A stretch of DNA of 64,000 nucleotides from Chrysomallon squamiferum (GCA_012295275.1 CM022671.1:15764456-15828455), one strand, 5' to 3'. Counted from the stretch's first letter, positions 1 through 13,985 are shown. The notes: generated by a model from the letters alone, not told the origin. Numbers and translations are program-made.

Positions 1-966
1 AATAAATTTCTGTTTTATACGATTTATTTTCATTCCAGTCTTTCTGATAGATTTATATACTAATCGATTTGTATAATAATCGATTACAAAGCAGCAGTCA
101 CTTGAAGGTAGCATTTTCCACAGCACAACTGATGTGTGCATTTTAATAAACGGTGATAAAGAGTGATCACTATTGATTGTACTTTATGCGTTACACAGTA
201 ATGGTCGTGGAATGAAATATAAGTCCGGTATACCAACTCGTGTCTTATTGACATAACAATTCACTAATCTAATAAGCCAGGGGCAAGCTGTGTTTTCAAA
301 GTCTGTACACACAGAAGAGGGTGTTTGGACGTCGGATGGACAGAGCCAATAACGCGAATCGACACAAAAATTGCGTCTCGTCCCAAGTTTGCAATTCGTA
401 TCTCGCCGGCGTTTACAGAATTAATCGGAAAGTAGCACCCTCAGTCGTAAATACGGGACGACTCGAACCTTACCCTCTCGATCATTACTTAACCTTTTGT
501 GCCACGCTTTGAAAAACTGCCGTTTGATTGAAAAAACGTGAGACCGCAGTGAGTGATGGGAAGCAATCTAGACAAAGTGTATTTCGTCGAAAGAATTTCA
601 GAAGAAAGCCGCATCACAGTAATAACATAAGTGATGTGCTGCTGCTGGTCTGCTTGTTTAATCTTCAAAACGCGGACGACTATTTACGACCAGATGGTGA
701 TATTTTATGGACAGTCTTGTTTAATGACATTACTTACCCCGCGGCTGAGAGGTGACCAATACATGTTCTTTGTTTTACGATCTCGGAGGGGAAATTCGAT
801 GCTGCCAAATTAAAGGCCACTAAAATCGATTAACAAGAGGCTGAGAAGACGTTTCTTCCAAGAAACTCGCTGATTACTGTGATCAGTGTGTAACAGTGTT
901 GTGTAGAAAAATCTTTCTTCATTTTATAATGTTGTATATTAGTTTATAATTAGCGAATTTTTTTCC

Positions 967-997
<31 letters not shown>

Positions 998-1112
998 GTT
1001 TTAACCTATATAATCTATCTCTCGCACACATGCATTCACATAAATACACAATCAAAATATTTTTGTTTTATATATATAATTATAAATATGAGTGTGTGTG
1101 TGTCTGTGTGTG

Positions 1113-1208
<96 letters not shown>

Positions 1209-1700
1209 AGTCACAAAGAACATGATCGATTATGATGACGGAGAAAGCCAAACAATTGTTGTTTCCCCCTTTAACAATTATTTTGATTATCATCATCTGT
1301 GTTCGTCGTCGTTGTTGCTGCTCTTGTTGTTGCCGATGCCGCTGCTGTAAAAATCAAATAAGATTTATGTCCTTAACTGAAGGACGTGTAGAACAGGTCA
1401 AAAGAATGTCAACTCTAAGAAATTAAGTTATCTGAGGCGAATGCGATCTCTGTGATAAGCCATATTGGAGAATTCTATTTCATAGTCTTAATTAGCCGAC
1501 GTACATGTTTTCTTTTTTTACACTCTTTTATTTCGGTTCCTGGCATTTGCTTAATGCCGCATAATTCCTTCGTTGAACACACACTGCTCTGAGACAAAGA
1601 GTTTGAAAAGTGAATAACCTACCATTTTTCCTAGACCAATCTTTTTCCTTTTGCATTAGCGCGTTCCAGTGTCACCACATCCACAAAACAAGACGAAAAT
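1..1700. other. Non-coding stretch with microsatellites
   Basis: I see no supportable gene here. The short open frames at 321-755 have no recognisable motif and no convincing splice context. The stretch holds a small (CT)n tract near 971-998 and a long (GA)n tract at 1116-1206. Confidence 0.6.
1116..1206. repeat. (GA)n microsatellite, ~90 bp
   Basis: An uninterrupted GA dinucleotide tract preceded by a short GT-rich stretch. It creates spurious open frames on both strands (Arg/Glu and Ser/Leu runs). It is a pure purine-strand tract of the type able to form H-DNA. Confidence 0.98.
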
Positions 1701-2065
1701 TAACATACGTCCAGTTCTTTGAAATTTATGTTTAAAGAATGTTTTTTCTCTTACGTCTATTTGTTTGAAATTTACGTTAAAACAACGCTTTTTCTCTTAC
1801 GTCCAGTTGTTTGAAATTTACGTTCAAAGAATGCTTTTTTTACTTACATTCAATTATCTGAAATGTACGTTTAAAGAATGCTTTTTCGCTTAGATACCAT
1901 TATTAGAAATTTACTTTACGAATGCTTTCCAGTTGTTTGAAATGTACATTTAAAGAACGTTTTTTCTTTTACTTCCAGTTGTTAGAAATTTACGTTCAGA
2001 TAATGCTTTTCTCTGGCGTCCAGTTATTTGAAATTTACGTTTAAGACATGCATTTTCTTTATCCG
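1701..2065. repeat. 46-bp tandem repeat, ~8 diverged copies
   Basis: The unit can be read as TACGTCCAGTTGTTTGAAAT followed by a TTACGTTYAAAGAATGC core and a TTTTTCTCT tail. Unit starts read by eye are near 1706, 1752, 1798, 1845 and 1891, with three further, partly truncated units to about 2065. Spacing is 46-47 bp. The copies carry many point differences, so this is an older array than the 37-bp satellite. No coding potential is seen. Confidence 0.85.
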
Positions 2066-2849
2066 GCGACATTTAAGGCAAACAATAAAGGCGTACAATG
2101 CGAGGTGGAATTTGAAGAATAAGCAACACGACATTAGTCATTTGATGTTAAATTACTGCTGGTGGTATGGAATATAAATTGGAAAGGTGGGAGGAGTGAA
2201 GCATACTAATAAAATTGCTGTGGGGACTGAACTAGAATAAAAGAGTTTTCACAAGCTGAAACTGTCTTCATGACTTATCATCACTGTGACCCAGAGAATT
2301 ACTATAAATCTTTTGCTGTCCCCTTTTTCTATGTCATTCTGTCTGTCTTTCTTTCTCTATTTATTTGTTTGTTTGTTTGGTTAGAGTTGATTGGTTTTTT
2401 GTTTGTCTGTTTGTACGTTCGTTCCTTTCTTTGCTTATTTTTATTTGTTTTCTTTTTTCAGTTCTTATTAAATACGCTTATTATTATTACAGAAAGTAAT
2501 AGAAGTAATAATAGTAGTAGTAGTTGTTGTAGTAGTAATGGTAACAGAGCAGTAGTTGAAGTAGCAACATCAACAACAGTAATAATATTAATAGCAGCAG
2601 TAATAGCAGTAGTAGTAGCAGCAGCAGTAGTAGTTGTAACTGAAGCAACAATAGCAGACATATAAGTGTTATAGTAACAGAAATAGCAGCTGTAGTAATA
2701 ACAAACGCAGCTGTTAAAAACAGTAACAATAATAACAACAACAATAACAGTCAAAATAAATAATAATAATAATAATAACTTATGATTGCCTAGATATATA
2801 ACAGAATTAATGAATGTCGTTATATTTTCTTTTATTATTTTTTATTTTA

Positions 2850-2852
<3 letters not shown>

Positions 2853-2926
<74 letters not shown>

Positions 2927-2927
2927 T
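2853..2927. repeat. (TTA)n microsatellite
   Basis: A perfect trinucleotide tract of about 75 bp. It is one of several TTA/AAT arrays in the window (also 4584-4655, 16241-16288, 40182-40237, 41062-41117, 42278-42338 and 47219-47253). Confidence 0.95.
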
Positions 2928-3878
2928 TATGAATTTAATAATTCGCAACAATACATCTTAAAGAAAGGGTAATTTATATTTCTTTTTTATTTATTTCTTT
3001 TATTATTTTTTGTTTCTTTTTTTGTTATTGTCTTTATTTGGCATTTTATTTTATTTTATTTTTTTCAGATTTTTCATTTACTAGACTTTACCGTGTTCAT
3101 ATATAATAACATTTTTTTCTTTTCTTGTAAATCTAAATAATCTATAACTATACCATGAAAAATACCAGCAAAATGTACGTAGATTGCGCAATTAATCAGA
3201 GGCATTAAAAAACCAAAAAAACCCAAACAACATATATGTGGAACCCAACTCGACCTTTGCTTCACTTACTTCGAACTACGTGAACCGATTTTTGAATCAA
3301 CGAAAGAAAACAAATGAAAAGATAAGGAAAAACTCGGCAGTCATAATTGAATATCGACGGAAAAAATACTTTTTCGATGGAGTTTGTGATATGAAGTGCA
3401 ATCATGAATGACTTCAAAGATGAAGCCAGCCATTTCGTTCTGGTGCAAAATAATTGACTTTGCTTCGTGACTGTATCTGTAAGACACGTCCGTTTTGTAA
3501 CAGTTATCGTCCGATTCGCGTTTGTCTCACGAGAAAATGGCGACGTTTTCGTTCAGAGATAGGCTGAAACAATTTGCCGCCGTTAAGTGAATATTAAAAC
3601 GTCGTTTTCAAATGTTAGTTAATGAAACAAGCACTGAGAGCCAACAATATTCATTTTTTTTTACTTGATTAAATAAGTACCAGTGTAATCGTCATCATTA
3701 TCATCATCATTGTCGTCATCATCATCATTGTCGCCATCATCATTATTGTTGTTGTTGTTATAGATAATAATGATGATGATGATGATAAACATGAAATGTT
3801 TATGTGCCTCATCTTTTTATTTTTGTGTTTTATTTCTTCTTTTTGTTATTATATATATATACACACACACATACACTT

Positions 3879-3911
<33 letters not shown>

Positions 3912-4583
3912 AATACAAAATCCATAAAACAACAAACAAGAAATAAAAAATAATTTAAAAACAAACAAAACAATAACAAAAAAAATGAAAAAATTCCCCA
4001 AAATCCAATAAATAAATAGATAAATAAATAAAAAAAATAAATAAATAATTAAGAAAAAAAAAAAAAATTATTATATATAGAGAGAGAACTTGATCTGCCC
4101 GAACGACTATTCCGCTCATCGCATAAATAAATATATATATATGTGCGTTAGTGTTTACGACGTGTTCCATATTAAATATCTAGATACGTTACAGATCGAC
4201 GTATCTCACCAGTTAGTGCTTAGCCGAGAACGTGTCTACCGCTTCGTGACGTCACGCGCTGTTGATTGTTATTACGTAACAAAAGTGACACACTGGCTCG
4301 TACGTGGTTTCATTTGACACATTTCTGTCACACGTATTTTGTCATCCGTGTTGTTCTAATCAAAACCTAACACAGTCGTGGCGCTGTTCAGTTGTGAGAT
4401 AAAAATCAGTAAGTTTACGTACTACTTGTTAGTTTTCAGCCATTGCAGACATATTCGTATTTTAAAAATATATTTTACAGTTTTCTCAACGAAATGAAGT
4501 TTGTTCTTCACATATTTTGTGAAAAAAAGAGAAAAATGTTCTATGTTGCTGTTGTATTTTTATAAAAAAAATTTATATAGATT

Positions 4584-4593
4584 GTTATTATTA

Positions 4594-4655
<62 letters not shown>
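4584..4655. repeat. (TTA)n microsatellite
   Basis: A near-perfect TTA tract with one early interruption (ATC). It is followed by GATG/GGTGGT-rich low-complexity sequence to about 4720. Confidence 0.95.
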
Positions 4656-4933
4656 GATGCTGGTGTTATTGACGTTGATGATGATGGTGGTGGTTGTGGT
4701 GGTAGTGATGGTTGTAGTGGTTGATCAAAAACTTTGTTTAAATGCGAATTTTCAATATTTCTAAGAAACCGATTTTTTTTCAGTTCAGTCTCAAGACTTT
4801 TTCGTCTTTTTGCTTCATCACTTTACGGTAATTTTCACATGTCAGAATATTCATAAATACTGTCATCTTTTTTATTTACCCGTATTCATATCAACATTCT
4901 CACATTATTACAAAATATTTCGAGTCAAAAGCA

Positions 4934-4973
<40 letters not shown>

Positions 4974-5664
4974 TGAAAAAAAAAGAATTTAAGAGAAAAA
5001 TCTTGGAATGTGTCAGAAGAAAAAAATATATATTCAAGTACGGTTTAGGGTCAATCATTCAGTCGTGTTTGAAATAAATCTGAAGTCGAATCTTTAAAAA
5101 AAAAAAAAAAACGACAGAGAAATCCTGTTGAATCCGTTCAGACACTGTTTATTCTTTGCGAATGGGAAATGTGGAAATGTACACAGGAGAAGCGTCTCAG
5201 CAGAATCCTTGCTGCTTCTGTGTTCAGTCTTAGAAAGAAAGAGAAAAAAAAAAAAAACGTCGACGTCTAAAAAGAAATTTCAGTGGAAGTACGACGGCAT
5301 CCATGTCGCAACAACAATGGCGCTGCTTGTCAGTCGATTCCTCGCTCGCCCAGATGCGATCTACTTCTCAACTTATTTCCGGCCTTGTATGGGGTTCAAG
5401 GGACAGACTCTGATGTCGTTATCGGCAGAGGATTGCCTTGATGGCAGTCAAATGCGAAACTAGGATAAGAAACCATCAGGAACAACTTAGTGGTTACTTT
5501 TTAGATTGAATATCTCATCGCTGTAAATCTTCTAGATTGTCCACGTTTCCGTTTTAACCCAGTGGATGAGTTTCCGTCTTGAACGCATCAGCGGTTGTAA
5601 TGAATGACATCTCCACTCGTTTCAGTGACCGCTTCCAGTTTTATTTAGGCTTCATCAGACGATT

Positions 5665-5666
<2 letters not shown>

Positions 5667-5739
<73 letters not shown>
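5667..5739. repeat. (CT)n microsatellite
   Basis: A perfect CT dinucleotide tract of about 73 bp, followed by CA and CATA repeats to about 5760. Confidence 0.97.
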
Positions 5740-5746
<7 letters not shown>

Positions 5747-7300
5747 TACATACATACAAAAACATAATTCAAACAAAATAAATAAATAAATATATATATA
5801 TATAAACAACATATATACAAATACAAAGAAACAAACACAAACAATCACATATATAATACATACATAGGTAGACGTACATACACCTTCATACATAGGCATA
5901 CTCATATATATAAACAGACACAAAGGGATACGTACGTATGCATGTGTGTTTATGAACGCACACAGACAAACACATAACAAATATAAATTTAAATCATGAT
6001 GATTTTGGTAACTTTTTAAATATTTAATTGCTTTTCTCTCTAAAACCCTGTTATCTTTCATTTTTTTCTGCGACGAATATATGTGTTTTAAATTTCTGTT
6101 TTCATTGTTTTTGTTATTGGCACATAAAGTCTGTCTAATCAGAGATTTCGAAGAATGATGTAAGTGACGTAATTCCAATTCAAATAAAAATATAAAAACG
6201 AAAACAAAGATAATATAATAATATTTCAAAGTCATCGGTTTCAGAAACAGAAGGAATATGTCATGCGACAGATTTACAAATCTGATCCGAACACACTAAC
6301 TAAGTTACACAAAAACATCATCAGAGAATAACAATAATAACAATTATGTTAAAGAAAACTAATTTTCCACTTGTCCAGCTAATATCCGCGGCGTCAGAAG
6401 AATCTGTTATTTCTTTTGTCATGCAGAGAGGATTTTACTTCACACAGGCACGTTGTTTTCTTTACAGATAAACACACATGATTTCCTATCTTCAAAACGT
6501 GTTGAAGCGAAAACAAAAATTACAGTTACATCATAACAGTCAATATTTAGAAAAATCTAAGGAAACAGTTGTTAACTTTTGACTTGAAAATGGTATTTGA
6601 AAAATTACGTTTCAGCAGTATCTTTAACAAAAAAAAAAAAAAAAAAGGAAAAAAAGAAAGAAAAAAAAAAATGGTTTTAGGATCAGAATATTATTTGGAA
6701 AATATTTGTTTTACTGATTTGTTGATTATTTAAATTTAACGATGAGCAGTCAGCTTGCCATACAAGTTCTGAAATTTTCTTGTAAATTGTTATTTGACAA
6801 GATCCAACGAATTCGTCATGTTGAACTTAAAACTTCAGACAGTTTCTGTCGGTTGATCTGAGCAAAGCATTAATATGCATTTTACACCAAAAACTGCTTC
6901 CTGTCTAGCCAACAACAGTTAATATATAAATGTTGCATAAATAAAGTAATTCTACTGACCTCGATTTTTTTTTAACCACAAAGATTTACACAGTGGAGAA
7001 AAATCTGATATTAATATGATCACTGAAATATTTTAGTGAATGGTAACCTAATGGATTAATCAATGTGTTATGAACGTAACGGGTTTTTTTTTTTTTAGAT
7101 GTGTTAAACCAACTCTTTTACTATTTTGTTTCATGAATTGCTTTCTGGAAGAAATATCTATCGACCAGGAGAGAGTTATACAGAAAAAGTAAAAAAAAAA
7201 AAAAAATGAATTAAAGAAAGTAAAACATATTCCATAATGAGCTGAATGAAGAAAACGTCTCCATCCACTTGCTCTGTCTTCACCTAGTTTGAGCCATCAG

Positions 7301-7302
<2 letters not shown>

Positions 7303-7335
<33 letters not shown>
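7303..7335. repeat. (TA)n microsatellite
   Basis: A perfect alternating TA tract in non-coding sequence. Confidence 0.9.
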
Positions 7336-7337
<2 letters not shown>

Positions 7338-7860
7338 CTATTGTTAATACTGTTATAACTATCTATTGCTATTACTACGTCTGCACTATGATTATCACCG
7401 TAGTTACTACTAATACAACTGAAATAACAGCAGGGACAGATATGGACTAATACATTGTTACAAATACCATGAAGTCTAATAAAAGAATATTAAATGGTTA
7501 ATACTACTTTTATAATTTTTATTTATTAAACTGTTACCACGCATAATCAAAGTATGAAAATATCACTCATTAATTATATATGGAAAGATAAAAAAAAATC
7601 TATTCAGTTAATGTTTAATATCGTAAATTATAAATTCTGAAGGCATCTTTTTTTCGGTTTCTTGATGTCACTTTGCTAACTGCCAGTAATAAATTTATGA
7701 GATCTAGAATGGAGCATTCAGGAAGAAACGGTCCCCAGAGAACCTGATGCGTCCATCTTGAATGTATGCGAACTTGGTGTGGATATTCAATGTGACTCCC
7801 CTAACCAGAAGACTATACAAAAAATTCGTTTCCAATTTGTTCTAGATTAATGATAATTTT

Positions 7861-8213
7861 ACTGGACTAAACATACGTTACGTGTAATATAGACATTTAT
7901 ATTACAAATATATATATATATATATAATAATAATTATAAAACAAAAAATAATAATGAAAAACATATTCATATTACTTGTTACATAGAAACATATTTTAAA
8001 AAGAATCTGGCGTTATGTGTTACATAATACAGTTATTTATATATTTCTGGGTAGAAATGACGTTACATGATATAGAGAAATATATTTGTAAAAGTGAAGT
8101 TATGGGTTATATAGAAATATTTAAAAATTATATTAATAAACTGGCATTTCGTGTTATATAGAAATTGTAAAAAAGAAAGAAACAACTTTATTTGTCATAG
8201 GGAAATTTAAAAA
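7861..8213. repeat. Decayed left edge of the 37-bp satellite
   Basis: Recurrent, degenerate matches to the satellite motif (a TTACATAGAAAT-like box followed by GTAAAA) appear at irregular spacing with A/T-rich insertions. Examples lie near 7980, 8050, 8100 and 8150. This looks like diverged edge units next to the homogeneous core, as expected when unequal exchange homogenises the centre of an array. Confidence 0.5.
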
Positions 8214-11200
8214 AGATCTGTAGAAATGTAGCTGTAAAATTGACTTTACGTGTTACATAGAAATGTAGCTGTAAAACTGACTTTACGTGTTACATATAAA
8301 TATAGTTGTAAAACTGACTTTATGTATTACATAGAAATGTAGCTGTAAAACTGACTTTATGTATTACATAGAAATGTAGCTGTAAAACTGACTTTACGTG
8401 TCTCATAGATGGAGCTGTAAAACTGACTTTACGTGTTACATAGAAATGTAGCTGCAAAACTGACTTTACGTGTCACACAGAAATATAGCTGCAAAACTGA
8501 CTTTACTTGTTAATAGAAATGCAGTGTAAAACTGACTTTACGTGTCTCATAGAAATATAGCTGTAAAACTGACTTTACGTGTTACATAGAAATGTAGCTG
8601 CAAAACTGACTTTACGTGTCACACAGAAATATAGCTGCAAAACTGACTTTACTTGTTAATAGAAATGCAGTGTAAAACTGACTTTACGTGTCTCATAGAA
8701 ATATAGCTGTAAAAGTGACTTTACGTGTCTCGTAGAAATGTAGCTGTAAAACTGACTTTACTTGTTAATAGAAATGCAGTGTAAAACTGACTTTACGTGT
8801 CTCATAGAAATATAGCTGTAAAAGTGACTTTATGTGTCTCATAGAAATGTAGCTGTAAAACTGACTACGTGTTACACAGAAATGCAGTTGTAAAATTGAC
8901 TTTACGTGTCACATAGAAATGTAGCTGTAAAACTGACTTTACATGTCACATAGAAATGCAGTGTAAAACTGACTTTACGAGTCACATAGAAATGCAGTGT
9001 AAAACTGACTTTACATGTCACATAGATATGCAGTGTAAAACTGACTTTACGAGTCACATAGAAATGCAGTGTAAAACTGACTTTACATGTCACATAGATA
9101 TGCAGTGTAAAACTGACTTTACATGTCACATAGATATGCAGTGTAAAACTGACTGTACGTGTCACATAGAAATGTAGCTGTAAAACTGACTGTACGTGTC
9201 ACATAGAAATGTAGCTGTAAAACTGACTTTACGTGTCACATAGAAATGTAGCTGTAAAACTGACTACGCGTTTCATAGAAATGCAGTGTAAAACTGACTA
9301 CGTGTCTCATAGAAATATAGTTGTAAAAGTGACTTCACGTGTTTCATAGAAATATAGTTGTAAAAGTGACTTTATAGTTACATAGAAATGCAGTTGTAAA
9401 ATTGACTTTACGTGTCACATAGAAATGTAGCTGTAAAACTGACTTTACGTGTCTCATAGAAATGTAGCTGTAAAACTGACTTTACGTGTCACAGAAATGC
9501 AGCTGTAAAACTGACTACGTGTTAAATAGAAATGTAAAACTGACTTTACGTGTCTTATAGAAATGCAGCTGTAAAACTGATACGTGTTACATAGAAATGC
9601 AGCTGTAAAACTGACTTTACGTGTCTTATAGAAATGCAGCTGTAAAACTGACTACGTGTCACATAGAAATGCAGCTGTAAAACTGACTTTACGTGTCTTA
9701 TAGAAATGCAGCTGTAAAACTGACTTTATATGTCTCATATAGCTGTAAAAGTCTTACTAGAAATATAGCTGTAAAACTGACTTTACGTGTCACATAGAAA
9801 TGCAGCTGTAAAACTGACTACGTGTTACACAGAAATGCAGTTGTAAAATTGACTTTACGTGTCACATAGAAATGTAGCTGTAAAACTGACTTTACATGTC
9901 ACATAGAAATGCAGTGTAAAACTGACTTTACGAGTCACATAGAAATGCAGTGTAAAACTGACTTTACATGTCACATAGATATGCAGTGTAAAACTGACTT
10001 TACGAGTCACATAGAAATGCAGTGTAAAACTGACTTTACATGTCACATAGATATGCAGTGTAAAACTGACTTTACATGTCACATAGATATGCAGTGTAAA
10101 ACTGACTGTACGTGTCACATAGAAATGTAGCTGTAAAACTGACTGTACGTGTCACATAGAAATGTAGCTGTAAAACTGACTGTACGTGTCACATAGAAAT
10201 GTAGCTGTAAAACTGACTTTACGTGTCACATAGAAATGTAGCTGTAAAACTGACTACGCGTTTCATAGAAATGCAGTGTAAAACTGACTACGTGTCTCAT
10301 AGAAATATAGTTGTAAAAGTGACTTCACGTGTTTCATAGAAATATAGTTGTAAAAGTGACTTTATAGTTACATAGAAATGCAGTTGTAAAATTGACTTTA
10401 CGTGTCACATAGAAATGTAGCTGTAAAACTGACTTTACGTGTCTCATAGAAATGTAGCTGTAAAACTGACTTTACGTGTCACACAGAAATGCAGCTGTAA
10501 AACTGACTTTACGTGTCTTATAGAAATGCAGCTGTAAAACTGATACGTGTTACATAGAAATGCAGCTGTAAAACTGACTACGTGTCTTATAGAAATGCAG
10601 CTGTAAAACTGACTACGTGTCACATAGAAATGTAGCTGTAAAACTGACTGTACGTGTCACATAGAAATGTAGCTGTAAAACTGACTTTACGTGTCACATA
10701 GAAATGTAGCTGTAAAACTGACTACGCGTTTCATAGAAATGCAGTGTAAAACTGACTACGTGTCTCATAGAAATATAGTTGTAAAAGTGACTTCACGTGT
10801 TTCATAGAAATATACTTGTAAAAGTGACTTTATAGTTACATAGAAATGCAGTTGTAAAATTGACTTTACGTGTCACATAGAAATGTAGCTGTAAAACTGA
10901 CTTTACGTGTCTCATAGAAATGTAGCTGTAAAACTAACTTTACGTGTCACACAGAAATGCAGCTGTAAAACTGACTTTACGTGTCTTATAGAAATGCAGC
11001 TGTAAAACTGATACGTGTTACATAGAAATGCAGCTGTAAAACTGACTACGTGTCTTATAGAAATGCAGCTGTAAAACTGACTACGTGTCACATAGAAATG
11101 CAGCTGTAAAACTGACTTTACGTGTCACATAGAAATGCAGCTGTAAAACTGACTTTACGTGTCACATAGAAATGCAGCTGTAAAACTGACTACGTGTCAC

Positions 11201-11481
11201 ATAGATATGCAGTGTAAAACTGACTTTACGTGTCACATAGAAATGCAGTGTAAAACTGACTTTACGTGTTACATAGAAATGCAGTGTAAAACTGATTTTA
11301 CGTGTCACATAGAAATATAGCTGTAAAACTGACTTTACGTGTTACGTAGAAATATAGCTGTAAATCTGACTTTACGTGTTACATAGAAATTCAGTGTAAA
11401 ACTGACTACGTGTTACATAGAAATGCAGTGTAAAACTGACTACGTGTCACGTAGAAATGTAGCTGTAAAACTGACGCTATG
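8214..11481. repeat. 37-bp satellite/minisatellite array with higher-order repeats
   Basis: About 85-95 contiguous units with no unique spacers. The consensus unit reads TGACTTTACGTGTCACATAG followed by AAATGTAGCTGTAAAAC, 37 bp in all. Shorter variants are 36 bp (CAGTGTAAAAC ending) and about 34 bp (TGACTACGTG start). Each unit holds an imperfect dyad GTAAA-N6-TTTAC and a GTG-T-CAC dyad, with an ACGTG core in most copies. Higher-order structure is visible. A segment at about 8850-9177 recurs 953 bp later at about 9803-10130. The rare TGACTACGCG variant occurs at 9261, 10251 and about 10718. A four-unit block starting near 8435 repeats 146 bp later at 8581. Runs of 36-bp units leave both strands open as 12-residue repeat peptides (8902-9177 and 9855-10130); I treat these as artefacts. 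Confidence 0.95.
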
Positions 11482-12343
11482 AGGTACAGAGAAATGTGCT
11501 TCTCGAACGTGATAAGCTGTCAGCGATAAACTCAGTCTTACTCGTTTACCTTCGACTAATAAATCATTCACAAGTTTCATCTGTCACTTCACACAATAGA
11601 GACGGTTAGAAACGTGAAACATCTATTCAGTGTGAATACTTTATATTTAAATGTTAGCAAAATCTGATTTGACGAAGCAATAAAATAGACACAATATATA
11701 TATATATATATATGAAATAACTTCAGAGAATTATAAACGTTTATTATACTTTTTATTTTATGTTTATTTCTCAGCTTTAGTTATTAAAAAAAAAAATCTG
11801 AAATCAACACCAAATGAAATAAATTTGAATCATGACATATGCGAAGTTCATAAAAATGTGAGGAACGTGATTTGTATGGTGGATAATTTTCAAAATGAAA
11901 TAACTTCCACTATAATTTAAACAAAAATCGGCAGGATAGAAATTAATAAGATTGTGTGTGTGTGAATGTGTGTCTGTCTCTCCAGTGGAACCTAATATGA
12001 AATGAATCTTTGGATTCTACAAATTTCATAGAAATATTAATCGGAATATGAAGCGTTATTTAAATGGTGAGCGATCGCACGATAAATCCGTTTGATTAAC
12101 TTCTGAGAATCACCAAACTTGTGACCCAGCGGCACCGAATGAGAAATGTATTTATTGCTTCTTAAACCAGTCACTAATGACATGCGCTGACTTATTAAGA
12201 TCGATAAAGGGACATCCATGTACTTGACCACAACGTTAACACTGACACCAGCAATATCCTCCACTGACCACAGTCAACAGCCTTGATGGTGACCCCGCAG
12301 TGCAACTTTGATTTTCTTATTATAAACCTACTCATATATATAT

Positions 12344-12540
12344 GTATATATACATACACTCACACATTCAACATACTATACACATACATAAATACATACA
12401 TACAAACATACATACATACATACATACGTACACATACAAACATACAAACATACATACTTACATAGATACATGCATACATATATACATACATACATACATA
12501 CATACATACATACATACATACATACATACTTACATAGATA
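12344..12540. repeat. (CATA)n/TACA-rich microsatellite
   Basis: An imperfect tetranucleotide CATA repeat with interruptions, following a short TA stretch. It generates spurious His/Thr/Tyr/Ile-rich open frames. Confidence 0.92.
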
Positions 12541-13237
12541 CATTCATACGTACATATCTATCGTCCATGAATGACTATGTGATGATAATCATGTGTTTTA
12601 TACTAAATATGTTGATGCTATTATTATCGGTCTTACTGCTGCTGCTGCTGTCGCGGTAGTCGTTGTGTTATCTGTAATTACAACAAAGAGTCTAACAACT
12701 AGACTTAGTTCAGATTTATTATTCTTTAACGCCAGGCAACTTACAAAGAAAACAAATTTACTCTGACGCACAAACAATATTCAAGTTTGAGAAATACAAA
12801 AAATCAGAATTCATAGTATGTGAAAATTATGCAATTTACTTCAATACGTTTTTTTTGGATTTTTTTTTTTTATTTTTTTTATGTGATTTATATAAATGCA
12901 GCTGTTGGTGATTATTCTTATTAATGAGGTTTTTATCAGCAGAGAGAAAAACACAACTCTGACTTGAATGGAAACATCTCACAAAACAATCTGCGTGGCG
13001 CAAATTATGTTTCTTTGTAATTTCAAAGACGTTTTCAGTGTAATGGAGACGTAATTGATTTTCATCACGCTATTATCTTGCAGGGTTAACGTCGTGGACG
13101 CCGTATTGAACAAAAGTTAAAATATCTCACTCTCCTCATTCCCATACAATCGTCCTTTGTTGTTTTTCTTTCATTATTTCCAATTCTCATTCTATCTCTC
13201 TTTCTTCTGTTTCTTTTTCAGCTTCATTTATTTAGCT

Positions 13238-13344
<107 letters not shown>

Positions 13345-13937
13345 AATATTCGCTCATTTTTTTCTCCCTCTCTCACTCGCACTCTCATTATCTCCCTCTC
13401 TCTTTCTCTTTCTTTTTCACTATTTCGTTTTTCTCTCTTTCTCACGCTTATTCTCTTTTTATTTTTTCTACATCTATCTATCTTTCTCTCTCTCCTTCTC
13501 TTACTTTTTCTTTCCATGCTCCTCTCTCTCTCTCTCTCTCTCTCTCACTTAATGTCGTTGTCGTAACTTTCTTTCTTTTTACATCAATTCCTTTGTGCTT
13601 TCTTTCTCACCCCCCTCGTCCACCGCCCCCCCACTCGCTCTGACATTATCACAACTCGGCTGTCCTACGGTCAATTGTCGCTTTTCAATCAAGAGCTGAA
13701 TGGCGAATGTAAGTCGTTAGAAATGCGAACAGAAAAGAAAGTAATTCACATTAGTTGCAGGGCTGAATACAGCGCATTTTGCTCCTGTAAGTTAAAGCAT
13801 TAAACAAAATCAGCTATGTTTTCGAATGGCTGGTATTTTCGTTTCAGTTTCTTTTTATTATTATTATTTATTTTTCAATCAGTTGTTTATCTAATATTAC
13901 GTTTTTGTGATTTTCGTTTATAATTTAATTTTGTTTG

Positions 13938-13938
13938 T

Positions 13939-13985
<47 letters not shown>

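Larger units (their letters stand above)
2066..7860. other. Gene-free, simple-repeat-rich stretch
   Basis: No gene is supportable. Contents are degenerate (AGT)n/(AAC)n trinucleotide sequence at about 2490-2760, (TTA)n at 2853-2927 and 4584-4655, (ATC)n near 3690-3785, (GA)n at 3880-3907, poly(A) at about 4938-4967, (CT)n at 5667-5739 and (TA)n at 7303-7335. The open frame at 5128-5463 shows no recognisable domain and includes a low-complexity Lys run. Confidence 0.6.

Noticed and set aside
1030-1350. Arg/Glu and Ser/Leu repeat proteins over GA/CT tracts (also 5579-5844, 13157-13552, 25497-25794, 43714-43920 and 59130-59444)
   Set aside because: Translation of dinucleotide microsatellites, with no conserved flanks.
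5128-5463. 111-codon open frame
   Set aside because: No recognisable domain, a Lys homopolymer run and no splice or promoter support.
8902-9177. Open frames on both strands encoding 12-residue repeat peptides (and the copy at 9855-10130)
   Set aside because: They exist only where 36-bp satellite units keep a multiple-of-three period. They are open on both strands at once and have no gene context.
8214-11481. CRISPR-like regular array
   Set aside because: Units are contiguous with no unique spacers, and the surrounding DNA is animal with spliced genes.
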